64,000 nucleotides of DNA from JACRPI01 sp964385055 (GTDB taxonomy: Archaea > Nanobdellota > Nanobdellia > Woesearchaeales > DSVV01). Below the pieces are notes generated by a model. The model saw nothing but the letters and a program-made list of their open reading frames with translations. It was not told the DNA's origin and made no database searches. Of the stretch, positions 8,596 to 17,717 are shown piece after piece. The translations under genes were made by a program, and so were the position numbers. Location of the stretch: contig CAYLMH010000004.1 in assembly GCA_964385055.1 (NCBI GenBank), positions 4,087 to 68,086 of the forward strand, read 5' to 3'. Numbering within the stretch: the stretch's first letter is position 1; the number at the start of each line of letters is the position of its first letter.

Positions 8596-9399
8596 ATGAA
8601 CGACCTCATTATCGCAGTGCTCCTTGGTATTGTTGAAGGCATTACTGAATTTTTGCCCATCTCATCCACAGGACACTTGATTCTTGTGAACAACATTGTT
8701 TCATTCACTGGTGCATTTCCAACGCTCTTTGACATCGTGATCCAATCTGGCGCAATTCTTGCAGTTCTTCTTTATTTTCGAAAGAAAATTATTCCTGTGC
8801 AAAAAAATACTCAAGAACGACAAAACACTCTTGAAATTTGGAAGAGAATACTGATTAGTGTTCTTCCTGCACTTGTTGTAGGAGGTTTATTGGGTACATG
8901 GATCCAGGAAACACTCTTTACTCCGTTAGTTGTTGCGATTGCATTGCTTGTCGGCGGGCTATTTCTTTTCTTTATAGAGCAGTTTACAGAAAAAAGACAG
9001 AAGATCGCAGATATTGTGCAGGTTGGATATGCAACTGCCTTCTTTATTGGTTTGATTCAATGTTTTGCGTTGATTCCTGGTGTTTCTCGTGCAGCTGCAA
9101 CAATTATTGGTGCAATGCTTCTTGGCTTGAACAGAAAAACTGCGACAGAATATTCTTTTTTTCTTGCAATTCCCACCTTGCTTGCTGCATCAGGATATTC
9201 GCTTTTTAGCTATTTTAGCGAGGGGAATAGTATTACTTCTGCTCAATTTTCTATTCTCGCTCTTGGATTTGTTGTTTCTTTTATTACTGCCTTGCTCGCT
9301 ATTGCGTGGCTTATGAAGTACATTTCCAACCATGATTTCAAGCTGTTTGGGTATTATAGAATTATTCTTGCGATTGTTGTTTTTATTTTGTTGTTCTGA
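8596..9399 (+). CDS. uppP: Undecaprenyl-diphosphatase (BacA/UppP family)
   Basis: This 267-residue integral membrane phosphatase recycles polyprenyl diphosphate carriers. It carries the family's first signature, Gly-Ile-Val-Glu-Gly-Ile-Thr-Glu-Phe-Leu-Pro-Ile-Ser-Ser-Thr-Gly-His, near residues 12-28. The second is Pro-Gly-Val-Ser-Arg-Ala-Ala-Ala-Thr at about 158-166. About eight hydrophobic segments are visible. In archaea the substrate is presumably dolichol- or other isoprenyl-linked carrier used in glycosylation, so it may serve the GT-C glycosyltransferase at 25.2 kb. A TATA-like TTTATACC about 27 nt upstream implies a leaderless message. Confidence 0.95.
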   Translation: MNDLIIAVLLGIVEGITEFLPISSTGHLILVNNIVSFTGAFPTLFDIVIQSGAILAVLLYFRKKIIPVQKNTQERQNTLEIWKRILISVLPALVVGGLLGTWIQETLFTPLVVAIALLVGGLFLFFIEQFTEKRQKIADIVQVGYATAFFIGLIQCFALIPGVSRAAATIIGAMLLGLNRKTATEYSFFLAIPTLLAASGYSLFSYFSEGNSITSAQFSILALGFVVSFITALLAIAWLMKYISNHDFKLFGYYRIILAIVVFILLF

Positions 9400-9447
9400 T
9401 TTTTCAAAATACAAAATTATAAATACAACTTTTATCAGAAAAAGAGT

Positions 9448-10815
9448 ATGGATGGAAAGGAAATAAAATCTGAGACGAAAGAACACAAGCCTGAAACTAA
9501 ACCTGAAATAAAACCAGAACATAAAAATGGCAATGGCCACAAAAAATTTCTCTTTGTTTCCAACGAAAGCCTCAGCGGCGATCTTGCATGGCAAATTCAA
9601 AAAGAAGGACACAAAGTTCGTTGTTATATCAAAAGCGGCACTGATCAAGACGTTTACGATGGTATTCTTGAAAAAGTTTCCAACTGGCGTGAAGAAGTAG
9701 ATTGGGCAGACGTTATTGTTTTCGACGACACTGGCTTTGGAGAAATCGCTGACAAACTTCGCAAAGAAGGAAAATTTGTTGTCGGCGGAACAGCATACAC
9801 TGATCGTCTTGAAGAAGATCGCGAGTTTGGTCAATCAGAACTCAAACGTGTTGGAGTAAACGTTCTTCCTCGCTGGAATTTTACGAACATGGATGAAGCG
9901 ATTGACTTTTTACAGAAAACTCCTGGGCGATATGTCCTTAAACCAAGTGGTTTTATTGGTTCTGATCAAAAAGCACTTTTGTTTATCGCAGAAGAAGAAG
10001 ATGGCAAAGATCTTCTTGAAGTCATGATGCATAACAGAAAAGCATGGTCTAAGAAGGCAAAACATTTCCAGCTTCAGAAATATGTTACTGGTGTTGAAGT
10101 CGCGGTTGGCGCTTTTTTTAATGGTAAAGAGTTTATCACTCCTGTTTGTGTCAATTTTGAACACAAAAGAATGTTTCCTGGAGACATTGGACCATTTACT
10201 GGTGAGATGGGGACACTGATGTTTTTCGCGCCGAGTTGTGAGATTTACAAACAAACCTTGGAAAAAATGAAACCACTTCTCGCAGAATCTAATTATGTGG
10301 GCTATGTGGACATTAATTGCATCGCAGATCGTTATGGCATTCATCCTCTTGAATTTACTTGTCGCTTTGGGTATCCTACGATCAGCATTCAGATGGAAGG
10401 AATACTGAATCCTTGGGGAGATTTGATGTATCAGCTTGCGAAAGGAGAGCAGTTTGATCTCAAAACAAAAAAAGGATTTCAAGTAGGCGTTGTTGTCGCT
10501 GTTCCTCCATTTCCGTTTGATGATCCAAAAACATTCGCTGTCTACAAAGATTCCTCTGTTCTCTTTAGGAAACCAAGTTGGGAAGGTGTTCATCTTGGCG
10601 ATGTTAAAATGGTGGAAGATGATCTTCGACTTGCAGGAGAATCTGGTTATGCGCTGGTCATTACTGGTTCTGGAACCACTGTTGATGACGCGCGAAAACA
10701 AGCGTATAACCGCGTGAAAAACATTATGCTGCAGAACATGTTCTATCGTGTAGATATTGGCGCGAAATGGGTTAATGATTCTGATCGATTGCATACCTGG
10801 GGATATTTGTATTAA
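9448..10815 (+). CDS. PurD-like ATP-grasp ligase (phosphoribosylamine-glycine ligase family)
   Basis: A 455-residue ATP-grasp protein. After a charged Lys/Glu/Pro-rich tail (about residues 1-32) comes a GARS-like N-domain (Phe-Leu-Phe-Val-Ser-Asn-Glu-Ser) that lacks a typical GARS glycine-rich start. The ATP-grasp region has Tyr-Val-Leu-Lys-Pro-Ser-Gly and the metal-binding Leu-Glu-Phe-Thr-Cys-Arg-Phe-Gly-Tyr-Pro, which parallels the PurD NxRxGDPE segment. PurD joins phosphoribosylamine and glycine in purine synthesis, and purC and purB lie at 31-34 kb. The unusual metal-site sequence means a related ligase is possible. TATA lies about 30 nt before the ATG. Confidence 0.7.
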   Translation: MDGKEIKSETKEHKPETKPEIKPEHKNGNGHKKFLFVSNESLSGDLAWQIQKEGHKVRCYIKSGTDQDVYDGILEKVSNWREEVDWADVIVFDDTGFGEIADKLRKEGKFVVGGTAYTDRLEEDREFGQSELKRVGVNVLPRWNFTNMDEAIDFLQKTPGRYVLKPSGFIGSDQKALLFIAEEEDGKDLLEVMMHNRKAWSKKAKHFQLQKYVTGVEVAVGAFFNGKEFITPVCVNFEHKRMFPGDIGPFTGEMGTLMFFAPSCEIYKQTLEKMKPLLAESNYVGYVDINCIADRYGIHPLEFTCRFGYPTISIQMEGILNPWGDLMYQLAKGEQFDLKTKKGFQVGVVVAVPPFPFDDPKTFAVYKDSSVLFRKPSWEGVHLGDVKMVEDDLRLAGESGYALVITGSGTTVDDARKQAYNRVKNIMLQNMFYRVDIGAKWVNDSDRLHTWGYLY

Positions 10816-10854
10816 ACAAAATCTTTATTAACTTATCATTGTATTGGGCCTCGT

Positions 10855-11766
10855 ATGGAAATATTTAGTATCATTCTCATCATTGCTGGTCTTTGTTTAT
10901 TTGAAACTATCAGCAGCATCGATAACGCAATCATCAACGCAGAAGTTCTCTCCACTATGGGAGAAAAAGCCCGACGATGGTTCTTGATTTGGGGTATTCT
11001 CTTTGCAGTCTTTGTCATTAGAGGATTATTGCCATGGGCTATTGTTTGGGCAGTCAATCCAACCCTTGGTCCAGTCGAAGCATTGTTTGCGACATTCAGC
11101 AATGATCCTTCTGTTATTGAAGCAGTGGAAACATCGGCTCCTCTTCTTTTAATTGGAGGCGGTGTTTTTCTTATATTCCTCTTTTTCCACTGGATATTTT
11201 TAGAACCAAAACATTATGGATTATATGGTGAAGAATATATTCAATCCAAAGGAGTTTGGTTCTTCGCAGTTGTTTCTGTTTTGCTTTCTCTTATTGTCTG
11301 GTACGCGCTCAAAGAAAATCCATTCATGGCATTTTGCGCTGTCGTTGGCTCCACTGCATTCTTCATTACACATGGTTTTAAGGAAAACGCTGCAGAACAG
11401 GAAAAACATTTGATGGACAAGAAGAAGACAGACCTCAGCAAGATCTTCTACCTTGAAGTTATTGACGCAACTTTCTCGATTGATGGAGTTTTAGGCGCAT
11501 TCGCGTTTACGCTTTCTGTTCCTCTTATTTTGATAGGAAATGGACTAGGTGCGATTGTTTTGCGGCAAGTCACTGTGAGCAACGTTGAGCGCATTAAGAA
11601 GTATAAATATTTGAAAAATGGCGCAATGTATTCGATCTTATTTTTAGGATCATTTATGCTGTTGGATAGTTTTGGGTATAATATCCCTCATTGGGCTTCA
11701 CCAACAATTACCTTTGCAGCAGTAGGATTCTTTTTCTGGAAGTCAAAGAAAGAGATGAAAAAGTAG
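10855..11766 (+). CDS. TerC/DUF475 family integral membrane protein
   Basis: This 303-residue polytopic protein has the DUF475/TerC signature: Phe-Glu-Thr-Ile-Ser-Ser-Ile-Asp-Asn-Ala-Ile near the N-terminus, and Glu-Val-Ile-Asp-Ala-Thr-Phe-Ser-Ile-Asp-Gly-Val around residues 200-212. The paired acidic membrane motifs are typical of TerC-like metal (Mn) exporters. About eight or nine transmembrane helices are evident. A TATA-like CTTTATTAAC lies about 30 nt before the ATG. A role in metal ion homeostasis is an inference from the family; the Nramp system at 28-31 kb would be a functional complement. Confidence 0.85.
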   Translation: MEIFSIILIIAGLCLFETISSIDNAIINAEVLSTMGEKARRWFLIWGILFAVFVIRGLLPWAIVWAVNPTLGPVEALFATFSNDPSVIEAVETSAPLLLIGGGVFLIFLFFHWIFLEPKHYGLYGEEYIQSKGVWFFAVVSVLLSLIVWYALKENPFMAFCAVVGSTAFFITHGFKENAAEQEKHLMDKKKTDLSKIFYLEVIDATFSIDGVLGAFAFTLSVPLILIGNGLGAIVLRQVTVSNVERIKKYKYLKNGAMYSILFLGSFMLLDSFGYNIPHWASPTITFAAVGFFFWKSKKEMKK

Positions 11767-11814
11767 ATTTGTTTGACAAAAAACTACTTATAGAAGAAGC
11801 AAAAGCTTATACTC

Positions 11815-13635
11815 ATGAAAGATTTTCATCAAAATAACCTTGCGCATTCCTCATCTCCATACCTCCAACAACACAAAGATAATCCCATTCATTGGCAAGA
11901 ATGGTCTCTTGAAGTATTGGAGCACGCGAAAAAACAAAATAAACTTCTTTTTGTTTCTGTGGGTTACGCGACCTGCCATTGGTGTCATGTTATGGCAGCA
12001 GAAGCGTTTTCGAATCCTGAAATTGCGCACTTTCTTAATGATCAATTTGTTGCAATCAAAGTTGATCGAGAACAGCGCCCTGATATTGATCAATATATGA
12101 TGGCATTTTTGATTGAGCAACAAGGACATGGAGGATGGCCACTCAATGTTATTCTGACTCCTGACAAAAAGCCCATGCTCGCAATGACGTACGTTCCAGT
12201 TATTCCGAAATGTGGGATGCCTGGCTTACTTCAAATCTTAGAACACGTGGCTTCTTTGCACGAAAAAAAGATTCCCTCTTTTGAACCATTTGTGCCTGAA
12301 CATTTTTCTGAGAGCACCAGCACTTCTCTTGCTCAAGAGGAAGTTGTTGAAACCATACTTCGCTCTTTTGATACCTCTACTGCAAGTTTTCACCACGGCC
12401 CGCAATTTCCACCACACAACACCCTCCTTTTTTTGCTTGCGTATTATGAAGAGACAAAACATGATGCGGTGAAGAATATTGTTGAGAGCATTTTAGATAC
12501 TCTTGCAACGCGTGGTCTTCATGATCATCTTCAAGGAGGATTTTATCGCTATTGTATTGATCAACAATGGACAATTCCGCATTTTGAAAAAATGCTGTAT
12601 GACCAAGCACTGCTTCTTTGGGTGTTTAGTGTTGCTTACAAAGTGTTGATGAAGAATGCGTACAAAGAAGTTGCAGAGAACATTATTTCTTGTCTTGAGG
12701 AGACATTTGAAGAAGATAACTTGTATTATTCTGGCCATGACGCAGATACTGCCCATGAAGAAGGCGTAACGTATGTTTGGACAAAAGAGGAGTTGGAAAA
12801 AGTTTTATCGCCAGCAGAGTACGCTGCTTTTGCTTCTTTGTATCTCTTGGATGAAAATTTTGAAGGCAATATTCATTTAACGAAGAAAAAGTTAGAGACA
12901 GTACCTGCTATCGAAAAAAAACTCTTATTGCTTCGAAAAAAACGTGAACAACCTTTTGTTGATAGAAAAATAATAACGAGCTGGAACGCGCTTCTTGGCA
13001 TTGCATTTGTTATGGCAGAACGCGGTGGTTGCTCTTCTCAGGGTTATGAAAAGGCCACTGTTTTGTTTCAGAATCTTTTAAAAAAACATTATGCTCATAA
13101 AAAACTTGCGCATAGTTCCCTTGGAAACAACGTACAACACCAAGAATTTCTTGAAGATTATGCTGCACTCCTTTTGTTTGCAACGTATTTGTTTGAGGTA
13201 AAACATGATGATGACGTTGAGAATATCATTAAAGAGCTTTTTCTGAAGCTCGATTCTTTTTATGATCCTGGTAGAAAACAATGGATTGAAAGCAGGAATG
13301 CTGATTTTATGCAGATCTTCGCACAACAGTATGATCATCCTACTCCTTCCAGTGTTTCTGTTGCGGAATATGCGTTGTTTCGTTCACAGATTATTTTAGA
13401 GAAAGAATATTCTTCTCTAGGATATGGATCTGCGTTTAGTCGTGATTTTCATAACTTGTTTGCCTTCTATAGCCAAGGATACATGCACATACTTCATGCT
13501 CCTTCTCTTGTTGATCTGAAATTACTTCCCGTTAACGCATTCGTTCTCAAAAGAGATACATTTGAAGATTGTTATAGAGGAACATGTCGAAAATTTATTG
13601 ATGATAAGGAGTTCGTTGAGTCCTTTGAGAAATGA
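11815..13635 (+). CDS. YyaL/SSP411-type thioredoxin-domain protein (DUF255)
   Basis: The 606-residue protein has the N-terminal DUF255 thioredoxin-like domain with the hallmark Ser-Pro-Tyr-Leu-Gln-Gln-His, Asn-Pro-Ile-His-Trp and Cys-His-Trp-Cys-His-Val-Met (about 60-66). It continues Val-Asp-Arg-Glu-Gln-Arg-Pro-Asp and Gly-Gly-Trp-Pro-Leu-Asn-Val. An (alpha/alpha)6-barrel-like C-terminal part follows, with His-Phe-Glu-Lys-Met-Leu-Tyr-Asp. It is somewhat shorter than the usual roughly 680 residues. The family occurs in all domains; its biochemical role is not settled, although it resembles sugar epimerase folds. TATA lies about 30 nt before the start. Confidence 0.93.
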   Translation: MKDFHQNNLAHSSSPYLQQHKDNPIHWQEWSLEVLEHAKKQNKLLFVSVGYATCHWCHVMAAEAFSNPEIAHFLNDQFVAIKVDREQRPDIDQYMMAFLIEQQGHGGWPLNVILTPDKKPMLAMTYVPVIPKCGMPGLLQILEHVASLHEKKIPSFEPFVPEHFSESTSTSLAQEEVVETILRSFDTSTASFHHGPQFPPHNTLLFLLAYYEETKHDAVKNIVESILDTLATRGLHDHLQGGFYRYCIDQQWTIPHFEKMLYDQALLLWVFSVAYKVLMKNAYKEVAENIISCLEETFEEDNLYYSGHDADTAHEEGVTYVWTKEELEKVLSPAEYAAFASLYLLDENFEGNIHLTKKKLETVPAIEKKLLLLRKKREQPFVDRKIITSWNALLGIAFVMAERGGCSSQGYEKATVLFQNLLKKHYAHKKLAHSSLGNNVQHQEFLEDYAALLLFATYLFEVKHDDDVENIIKELFLKLDSFYDPGRKQWIESRNADFMQIFAQQYDHPTPSSVSVAEYALFRSQIILEKEYSSLGYGSAFSRDFHNLFAFYSQGYMHILHAPSLVDLKLLPVNAFVLKRDTFEDCYRGTCRKFIDDKEFVESFEK

Positions 13636-13642
13636 AATGAAT

Positions 13643-13829
13643 ACAAATTCCTAAAAATTCACCATCCCAATCGCAGCAACAGGAATTATCATTCCTTAGT
13701 TGCGCTCATGCCCTGCATTCGGCAACAAGCTGCGGGGTATCGGTGAATTTTCTTAACGGAATTTGTGTCATTACGCTCATGGGTTTTCGAAACCGTAGCA
13801 AACTACGGGGTATTAAACCCATTAGGTAA
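13643..13829 (+). ncRNA. Highly structured intergenic segment, candidate ncRNA or REP-like repeat
   Basis: The segment has nested inverted repeats. A long stem pairs 13643-13651 with 13758-13766 and 13654-13663 with 13742-13751. It encloses two smaller hairpins (13676-13703 and 13711-13737). A second domain pairs 13779-13786 with 13815-13822 around a CCGTAG/CTACGG hairpin (13793-13808). The two domains share the flanks CGCTCATG and CGGGGTAT, suggesting related units. No reading frame fits. Strand is unknown; plus is nominal. Confidence 0.5.
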
Positions 13830-13899
13830 TAATAAGAGTCTTCTTTCATAACTTGACACAATAAACTTTATAAGAAGACAATTTTTCTGCAGTACTCTT

Positions 13900-14616
13900 A
13901 TGCGAGCAAAAGCAATTGAAGTGAAAAGTCTTTCTGAACTGTGCACTGGCGAAGTTGTTACCTTTTGTTATAAAAAACAAGATCCTTCTCAAGAGCTCAT
14001 CCTTCAATATGGGCTTGTCGGACAAACATATGTTTCTTCAGGAGGCATTGTTGTTGTTCGAGAACTCTTAACTCCCGATCAAACGCACTCTACTCTCCAA
14101 TTTCATGCAAAATCTGATGAATTCCCCTATGCCTTTGCTGATAACCCTTATACTCTGGACAATTACACTGTTCACCTTGTACATCGAGCAACTGTTGATG
14201 GCAGAATCATCTCTCATAATACTGATCCTCAAGGAAAACCTTCTCTTGTGAGAATGTATGATCCAAGAATGATATTATTACAGCACCGCGACAATACTGC
14301 TCTTGTGCAGGCATTGCCGACACTCACTGAACGACTTGAAGGCGCTTCTCTCAGTGTTGATACTGATAAAAAAGGAGAATCGCTTTCTCTAGATACTTAT
14401 ATTTCTGCATTTGTAGGCCTTACACGAACAGGTTCTCTATCACTTGTCAAAGACCATAATTCTTCCACAGGACAATATCCTCCTCAAATGAAGGGAAATT
14501 TTGTTCTCTTTGTCGCGTATGCTGTCGAAGATCCTCAACATGTTCGAACAGCTGTTCTTCGCGCACCAATAACAAGAAGAAACTATGAACTCTTTGAAGA
14601 GCATGTTGTTTTTTAA
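13900..14616 (+). CDS. Hypothetical protein
   Basis: A 238-residue, predominantly beta-strand soluble protein with no signal peptide, membrane segment or metal motif. It starts at the ATG about 30 nt after a TATA box (AACTTTATAAGA), so it is probably leaderless. The small [2Fe-2S]-type protein follows after 4 nt and a second overlaps that, so the three genes look like one operon. I recognise no family. Composition and codon use look like those of its neighbours. Confidence 0.7.
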   Translation: MRAKAIEVKSLSELCTGEVVTFCYKKQDPSQELILQYGLVGQTYVSSGGIVVVRELLTPDQTHSTLQFHAKSDEFPYAFADNPYTLDNYTVHLVHRATVDGRIISHNTDPQGKPSLVRMYDPRMILLQHRDNTALVQALPTLTERLEGASLSVDTDKKGESLSLDTYISAFVGLTRTGSLSLVKDHNSSTGQYPPQMKGNFVLFVAYAVEDPQHVRTAVLRAPITRRNYELFEEHVVF

Positions 14617-14620
14617 TCCT

Positions 14621-14926
14621 ATGGAAATCATCTCCTTTCCCAAACCAGTAGTTCATGTTTTTGTTTGTGTCAATGATCGCTCTTCTCAGGAAAATCCAAT
14701 GCCCAGCTGCGGTCCACGTATTCGAAAAGAAGAGGTCAAAGAGATAAAATTTTGGATCAGACAACAAGGATGGACAGGAAAAGTACTTTGCACTTCGTGT
14801 AATTGTTTAGGATTCTGCAATCCAGATGCGAGTGTTGTTTGCGTCTATCCTTCAGGAAAATTTATTAAGATCGCATCTCCTCAAGAAATTAAAGAAATCA
14901 TTCTGAGGGAATTAGATGGAAAGTAA
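14621..14926 (+). CDS. Thioredoxin-like [2Fe-2S] ferredoxin-type protein
   Basis: The 101-residue product has four or more cysteines in the pattern of (2Fe-2S) thioredoxin-like ferredoxins: Cys in Val-Phe-Val-Cys-Val-Asn-Asp-Arg, Cys 13 residues later in Pro-Ser-Cys-Gly, then Cys-Thr-Ser-Cys-Asn-Cys-Leu-Gly-Phe-Cys. The start is placed at 14621, 4 nt after the upstream stop, because the conserved strand begins there; the frame is open a little further upstream. It overlaps the start of the next gene by 11 nt. An electron-transfer role is inferred. Confidence 0.8.
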   Translation: MEIISFPKPVVHVFVCVNDRSSQENPMPSCGPRIRKEEVKEIKFWIRQQGWTGKVLCTSCNCLGFCNPDASVVCVYPSGKFIKIASPQEIKEIILRELDGK

Positions 14927-15179
14927 AACATTATATGTTTGTAACGGCTGCTGCTGCGGGCATGTGGAGAAAGGAAATCCTGTGGTGAAACAAGAGTTGT
15001 TTCGTTCTTTGCTTGTCGAAAAAGGACTTGATAAAGATGTTAGTATGGAAGTTCCGTATTGTCTTGGTCCTTGTCGCATGGCAAATGTCGTGAAAGCAAT
15101 TTTGCATGGAAAAACCTATTGGTTCAGACAAGTGAATAGTGAAGATGATGTTCAGGCAGTGATTGCTTTTTTGAATTGA
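14916..15179 (+). CDS. Small [2Fe-2S] ferredoxin-type protein, C-terminus affected by assembly gap
   Basis: An 87-residue protein with Cys-Asn-Gly-Cys-Cys-Cys-Gly-His near residue 9 and Cys-Leu-Gly-Pro-Cys near residue 49, as in small (2Fe-2S) ferredoxin-domain proteins. It overlaps the previous ferredoxin gene. The stop at 15177-15179 is doubtful. After the N-gap the sequence restarts with the same 17 nt found at 15157-15173, and that copy reads on in frame as Phe-Leu-Tyr-Tyr-Pro-Lys-Glu-Val-Pro to a TGA near 15282. The genuine protein is probably about 20 residues longer. Confidence 0.75.
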   Translation: MESKTLYVCNGCCCGHVEKGNPVVKQELFRSLLVEKGLDKDVSMEVPYCLGPCRMANVVKAILHGKTYWFRQVNSEDDVQAVIAFLN

Positions 15180-15201
15180 CTTTCCATGCCCTACCGGCCC
15201 A

Positions 15202-15211
15202 NNNNNNNNNN
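15202..15211. other. Assembly gap (10 N) with overlapping contig ends
   Basis: Ten Ns separate contigs. The 17 nt CAGTGATTGCTTTTTTG just right of the gap also occurs at 15157-15173 just left of it. The contigs therefore probably overlap, and the roughly 28 nt between (15174-15201) may be a misassembled tail. Confidence 0.95.
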
Positions 15212-15294
15212 CAGTGATTGCTTTTTTGTATTATCCGAAAGAAGTTCCTGATCTGTTGAAGCGAAAGCAAGTGTTTTTTTGATTTAATAATACT

Positions 15295-16566
15295 TCATGT
15301 ATATCCTTGCAGAGCTGCTGCTTCTGTTCCCTTTTTTAATTGCTCACAGCTTTGCTTCATCCATGGATTACTAATATTCTCGCACACAGTATAATCTCCT
15401 TTCTGGAACGCAAACTCAATCCAACATGCATCTCGGTCATAATCTGCAACAATATAACCGCAGTATGATTTATCGCCACTATTTCTTGCAACGTTCCAAT
15501 AACAACTATTTTGTTGCGCTAATGTTGTTATCTGCTCACAATATTCAATAGCTGCTTCGGGGTCTGTTTTCGCAACTTCTTTTGCAGTCGCAAGATTAAC
15601 ATAATCATTACTACTTGGAATTCCTGTTTCTGAAACTGTTTCAACAACTTCTTCTGTTTCTTCAGGTATTGCTTCTTCACTTGTTGTCTCTTCTGCAACA
15701 GCTTCAGACTCTTCAACAATGGTTTCTTCTGCTTGCACTTCTTCTTCCGCAGCAACTTTTTCTGCTTGCGCAATCTCTTCTTCGCTTGTGCTTACGGTGA
15801 AATACTCATACAACTGCTTTGTCGTGGTGCCATAACTTAACTTAACATTCAGTTCGTATTCTCCTACTTCTGTTGTTCGCAGGATTGTGTGCTTGACACT
15901 TTTTGCTTCAAGAATGGAATCTGTTGGATCCACAGAAACCTGCCAGCTATCTATTCTTGTCAATGTTTCTTTATCATTGATAGTGTAATAAACTGTCATG
16001 CTGTATGGCCGCTTTTCAGGGAAATTAATGAAATCATTATTGATGTATAATGTTTCTCCTGGCGCTACGACATCTACAGCAATACTCACGTCAAAATCAA
16101 TTTCTGGTTCTTCTTCTGTCTCTAAATTCATAAAAAACCACGCTGTTGCAGCGAGCGCTCCTGCGATCAGAAGGAAGAGAAGAAGGACGAGGAACGTTTT
16201 CTTTGAAGGAAGCGCAACGTGCGGCAGTTGGAATGGTTTTTTTGTTGCTTTTTCTTTTGCTGCAACAACAACATTTTGTGGATACCCATTTTGAACAAGA
16301 AATGTTTGTACTTGCTCTGCAGAATAGCCTTGCTGCATATATTGCTTGAAGTAATTGACGAGCGTTGCTATTTGTCCTTGTTGCTGCGGTTGTGCGGGCT
16401 GAGGAGAAGTTGAAGGTTGTCTTTGTCCCTGCTGCAGTGCTTGAAATACCGCATCTACTTCATTCTGTGGATAGCGATTTTGCAGGAGATAATTCCGGAT
16501 TGTATTCACGTCATATCCTGCTTGCAGTTGCTGCTGGACATACGAAAATAGTCGTGCATCTACCAT
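15295..16566 (-). CDS. Membrane-anchored protein with N-terminal helical repeats and extracellular Cys domain
   Basis: This 423-residue protein starts with two related cytoplasmic helical repeats of about 35 residues (Tyr-Val-Gln-Gln-Gln-Leu-Gln-Ala-Gly-Tyr and Tyr-Phe-Lys-Gln-Tyr-Met-Gln-Gln-Gly-Tyr, each ending Asn-x-Tyr-Pro-Gln-Asn). They are joined by a Gln/Pro linker. A single transmembrane helix follows (about 125-147), then a beta-sandwich-like ectodomain, a Glu/Val/Thr-rich linker, and a C-terminal domain with six or seven cysteines. TATA lies about 26 nt before the ATG. It is divergent from the coiled-coil gene at 16666. Function is unknown; the layout suggests a cytoplasm-to-surface adaptor. 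Confidence 0.8.
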   Translation of the reverse strand: MVDARLFSYVQQQLQAGYDVNTIRNYLLQNRYPQNEVDAVFQALQQGQRQPSTSPQPAQPQQQGQIATLVNYFKQYMQQGYSAEQVQTFLVQNGYPQNVVVAAKEKATKKPFQLPHVALPSKKTFLVLLLFLLIAGALAATAWFFMNLETEEEPEIDFDVSIAVDVVAPGETLYINNDFINFPEKRPYSMTVYYTINDKETLTRIDSWQVSVDPTDSILEAKSVKHTILRTTEVGEYELNVKLSYGTTTKQLYEYFTVSTSEEEIAQAEKVAAEEEVQAEETIVEESEAVAEETTSEEAIPEETEEVVETVSETGIPSSNDYVNLATAKEVAKTDPEAAIEYCEQITTLAQQNSCYWNVARNSGDKSYCGYIVADYDRDACWIEFAFQKGDYTVCENISNPWMKQSCEQLKKGTEAAALQGYT

Positions 16567-16665
16567 TGTCTTGTTTTCTCTCTTTAGGAATATATAAACA
16601 TAACGCTTGTAATTTCCGAAAAGTATTTATACCCTCGTCACTAAAAAAATGTCTAGGGGTGTTAT

Positions 16666-17667
16666 ATGGTAGATATGGGCAATCCTGTTGTAGACAAAAA
16701 TATTCTCGATATTATCAATAAAAATCAACCTCATCAAAACGTTGAGATCACGCAGGTAAAAATACAGCCAAAACAACAAGAGAAAAAGGCTGCTCAACCA
16801 TTAAAGCCTAAAAACAAGGGTTCTGTTACTGTTAAAACCATCACTGTAGGGAAAAGTTCTGGGAAAAAATCTGCAAAAAAGAAAAAAACAGGAAAAACAA
16901 AAACAGTTGTTAAAAAAACCACTGTCATCAAACATATGAAAGTCAAACCTGTAAAATCTGTTCTCAAAGATGGTTCACTGAAGCATGTCAAGGATTTAAA
17001 GAAACACGTCAAATCCCTTGCTTCTGATGTCAGAAAACGAGAAAAAGCACTGATGAAGCGGCACACTGCAATGCAGAAACAACTTGGTGTTCACACGCAG
17101 GCTGTTCAAGATGTTGAACAACAACTCGCACAGACAAAACACGAAGTTCTTGAGACAAAGGCACATTATGCGCACATTCCTAAGTTAACGTTAGAGACAC
17201 AGTTGATGATTGAATCCATGAACAAATTGAGCGCTGTCGTGAAACAACTTCTTGTTCTTTTTAACGATAAAATGAGCAAAGAAGAAGGTCCATTATTCGC
17301 AAAACTTGATGAGATCATGGAACAAAACGAAAAGATCGCAGAAGGAATGCTCGCTATCGCGGATCTTGTCAAAGAACAGCAAACCCCAAAAGCGCAGATT
17401 AAAGATTTTAACCCCTACATGCAACGGCAAGGACCGCAACCGATGCAGGTTCGACCACAAATGCCTGACGTCCAACAAGCTCCACAACTTCCTGCTGATT
17501 TAGGACGATTCCAATATCCCGGACCTGAACAACAGCCTGGCGAACAGGGCGCTGCAGATCAAATGCAGCCTATTCCGCAGTTTGGCGCGCCATTGCCCCC
17601 ATTCAGCGGAGCGCAGCCGCAAGCAGGTCAAGAACAATTACCGTCGAGAAAAAGAATGTTATTTTGA
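16666..17667 (+). CDS. Coiled-coil protein with basic and Pro/Gln-rich regions
   Basis: A 333-residue protein starting after a GGGGTGTTAT Shine-Dalgarno leader. Residues about 30-115 are very Lys-rich, which could bind nucleic acid or anionic lipid. Residues 115-230 are long amphipathic helices with heptad character, and the C-terminal 90 residues are Pro/Gln-rich and disordered, ending Arg-Lys-Arg-Met-Leu-Phe. There is no enzymatic motif. Such layouts are common in DPANN structural or division-associated proteins, but no homologue is recognised. It is convergent with the caspase-like gene downstream. Confidence 0.75.
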   Translation: MVDMGNPVVDKNILDIINKNQPHQNVEITQVKIQPKQQEKKAAQPLKPKNKGSVTVKTITVGKSSGKKSAKKKKTGKTKTVVKKTTVIKHMKVKPVKSVLKDGSLKHVKDLKKHVKSLASDVRKREKALMKRHTAMQKQLGVHTQAVQDVEQQLAQTKHEVLETKAHYAHIPKLTLETQLMIESMNKLSAVVKQLLVLFNDKMSKEEGPLFAKLDEIMEQNEKIAEGMLAIADLVKEQQTPKAQIKDFNPYMQRQGPQPMQVRPQMPDVQQAPQLPADLGRFQYPGPEQQPGEQGAADQMQPIPQFGAPLPPFSGAQPQAGQEQLPSRKRMLF

Positions 17668-17717
17668 GTGATTTTCTTATTCAAACTTTAATTTTTTAAT
17701 TTATTCTTTCTTTTCTA

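Noticed and set aside
9190..10794. Long antisense frames over uppP and the PurD-like gene
   Set aside because: They are reverse-strand shadows of well supported genes with Phe/Asn/Lys-rich nonsense composition.
15174..15201. Short sequence before the N gap as a genuine gene end
   Set aside because: The overlap across the gap and the better C-terminus on the right side indicate a contig-end artefact.
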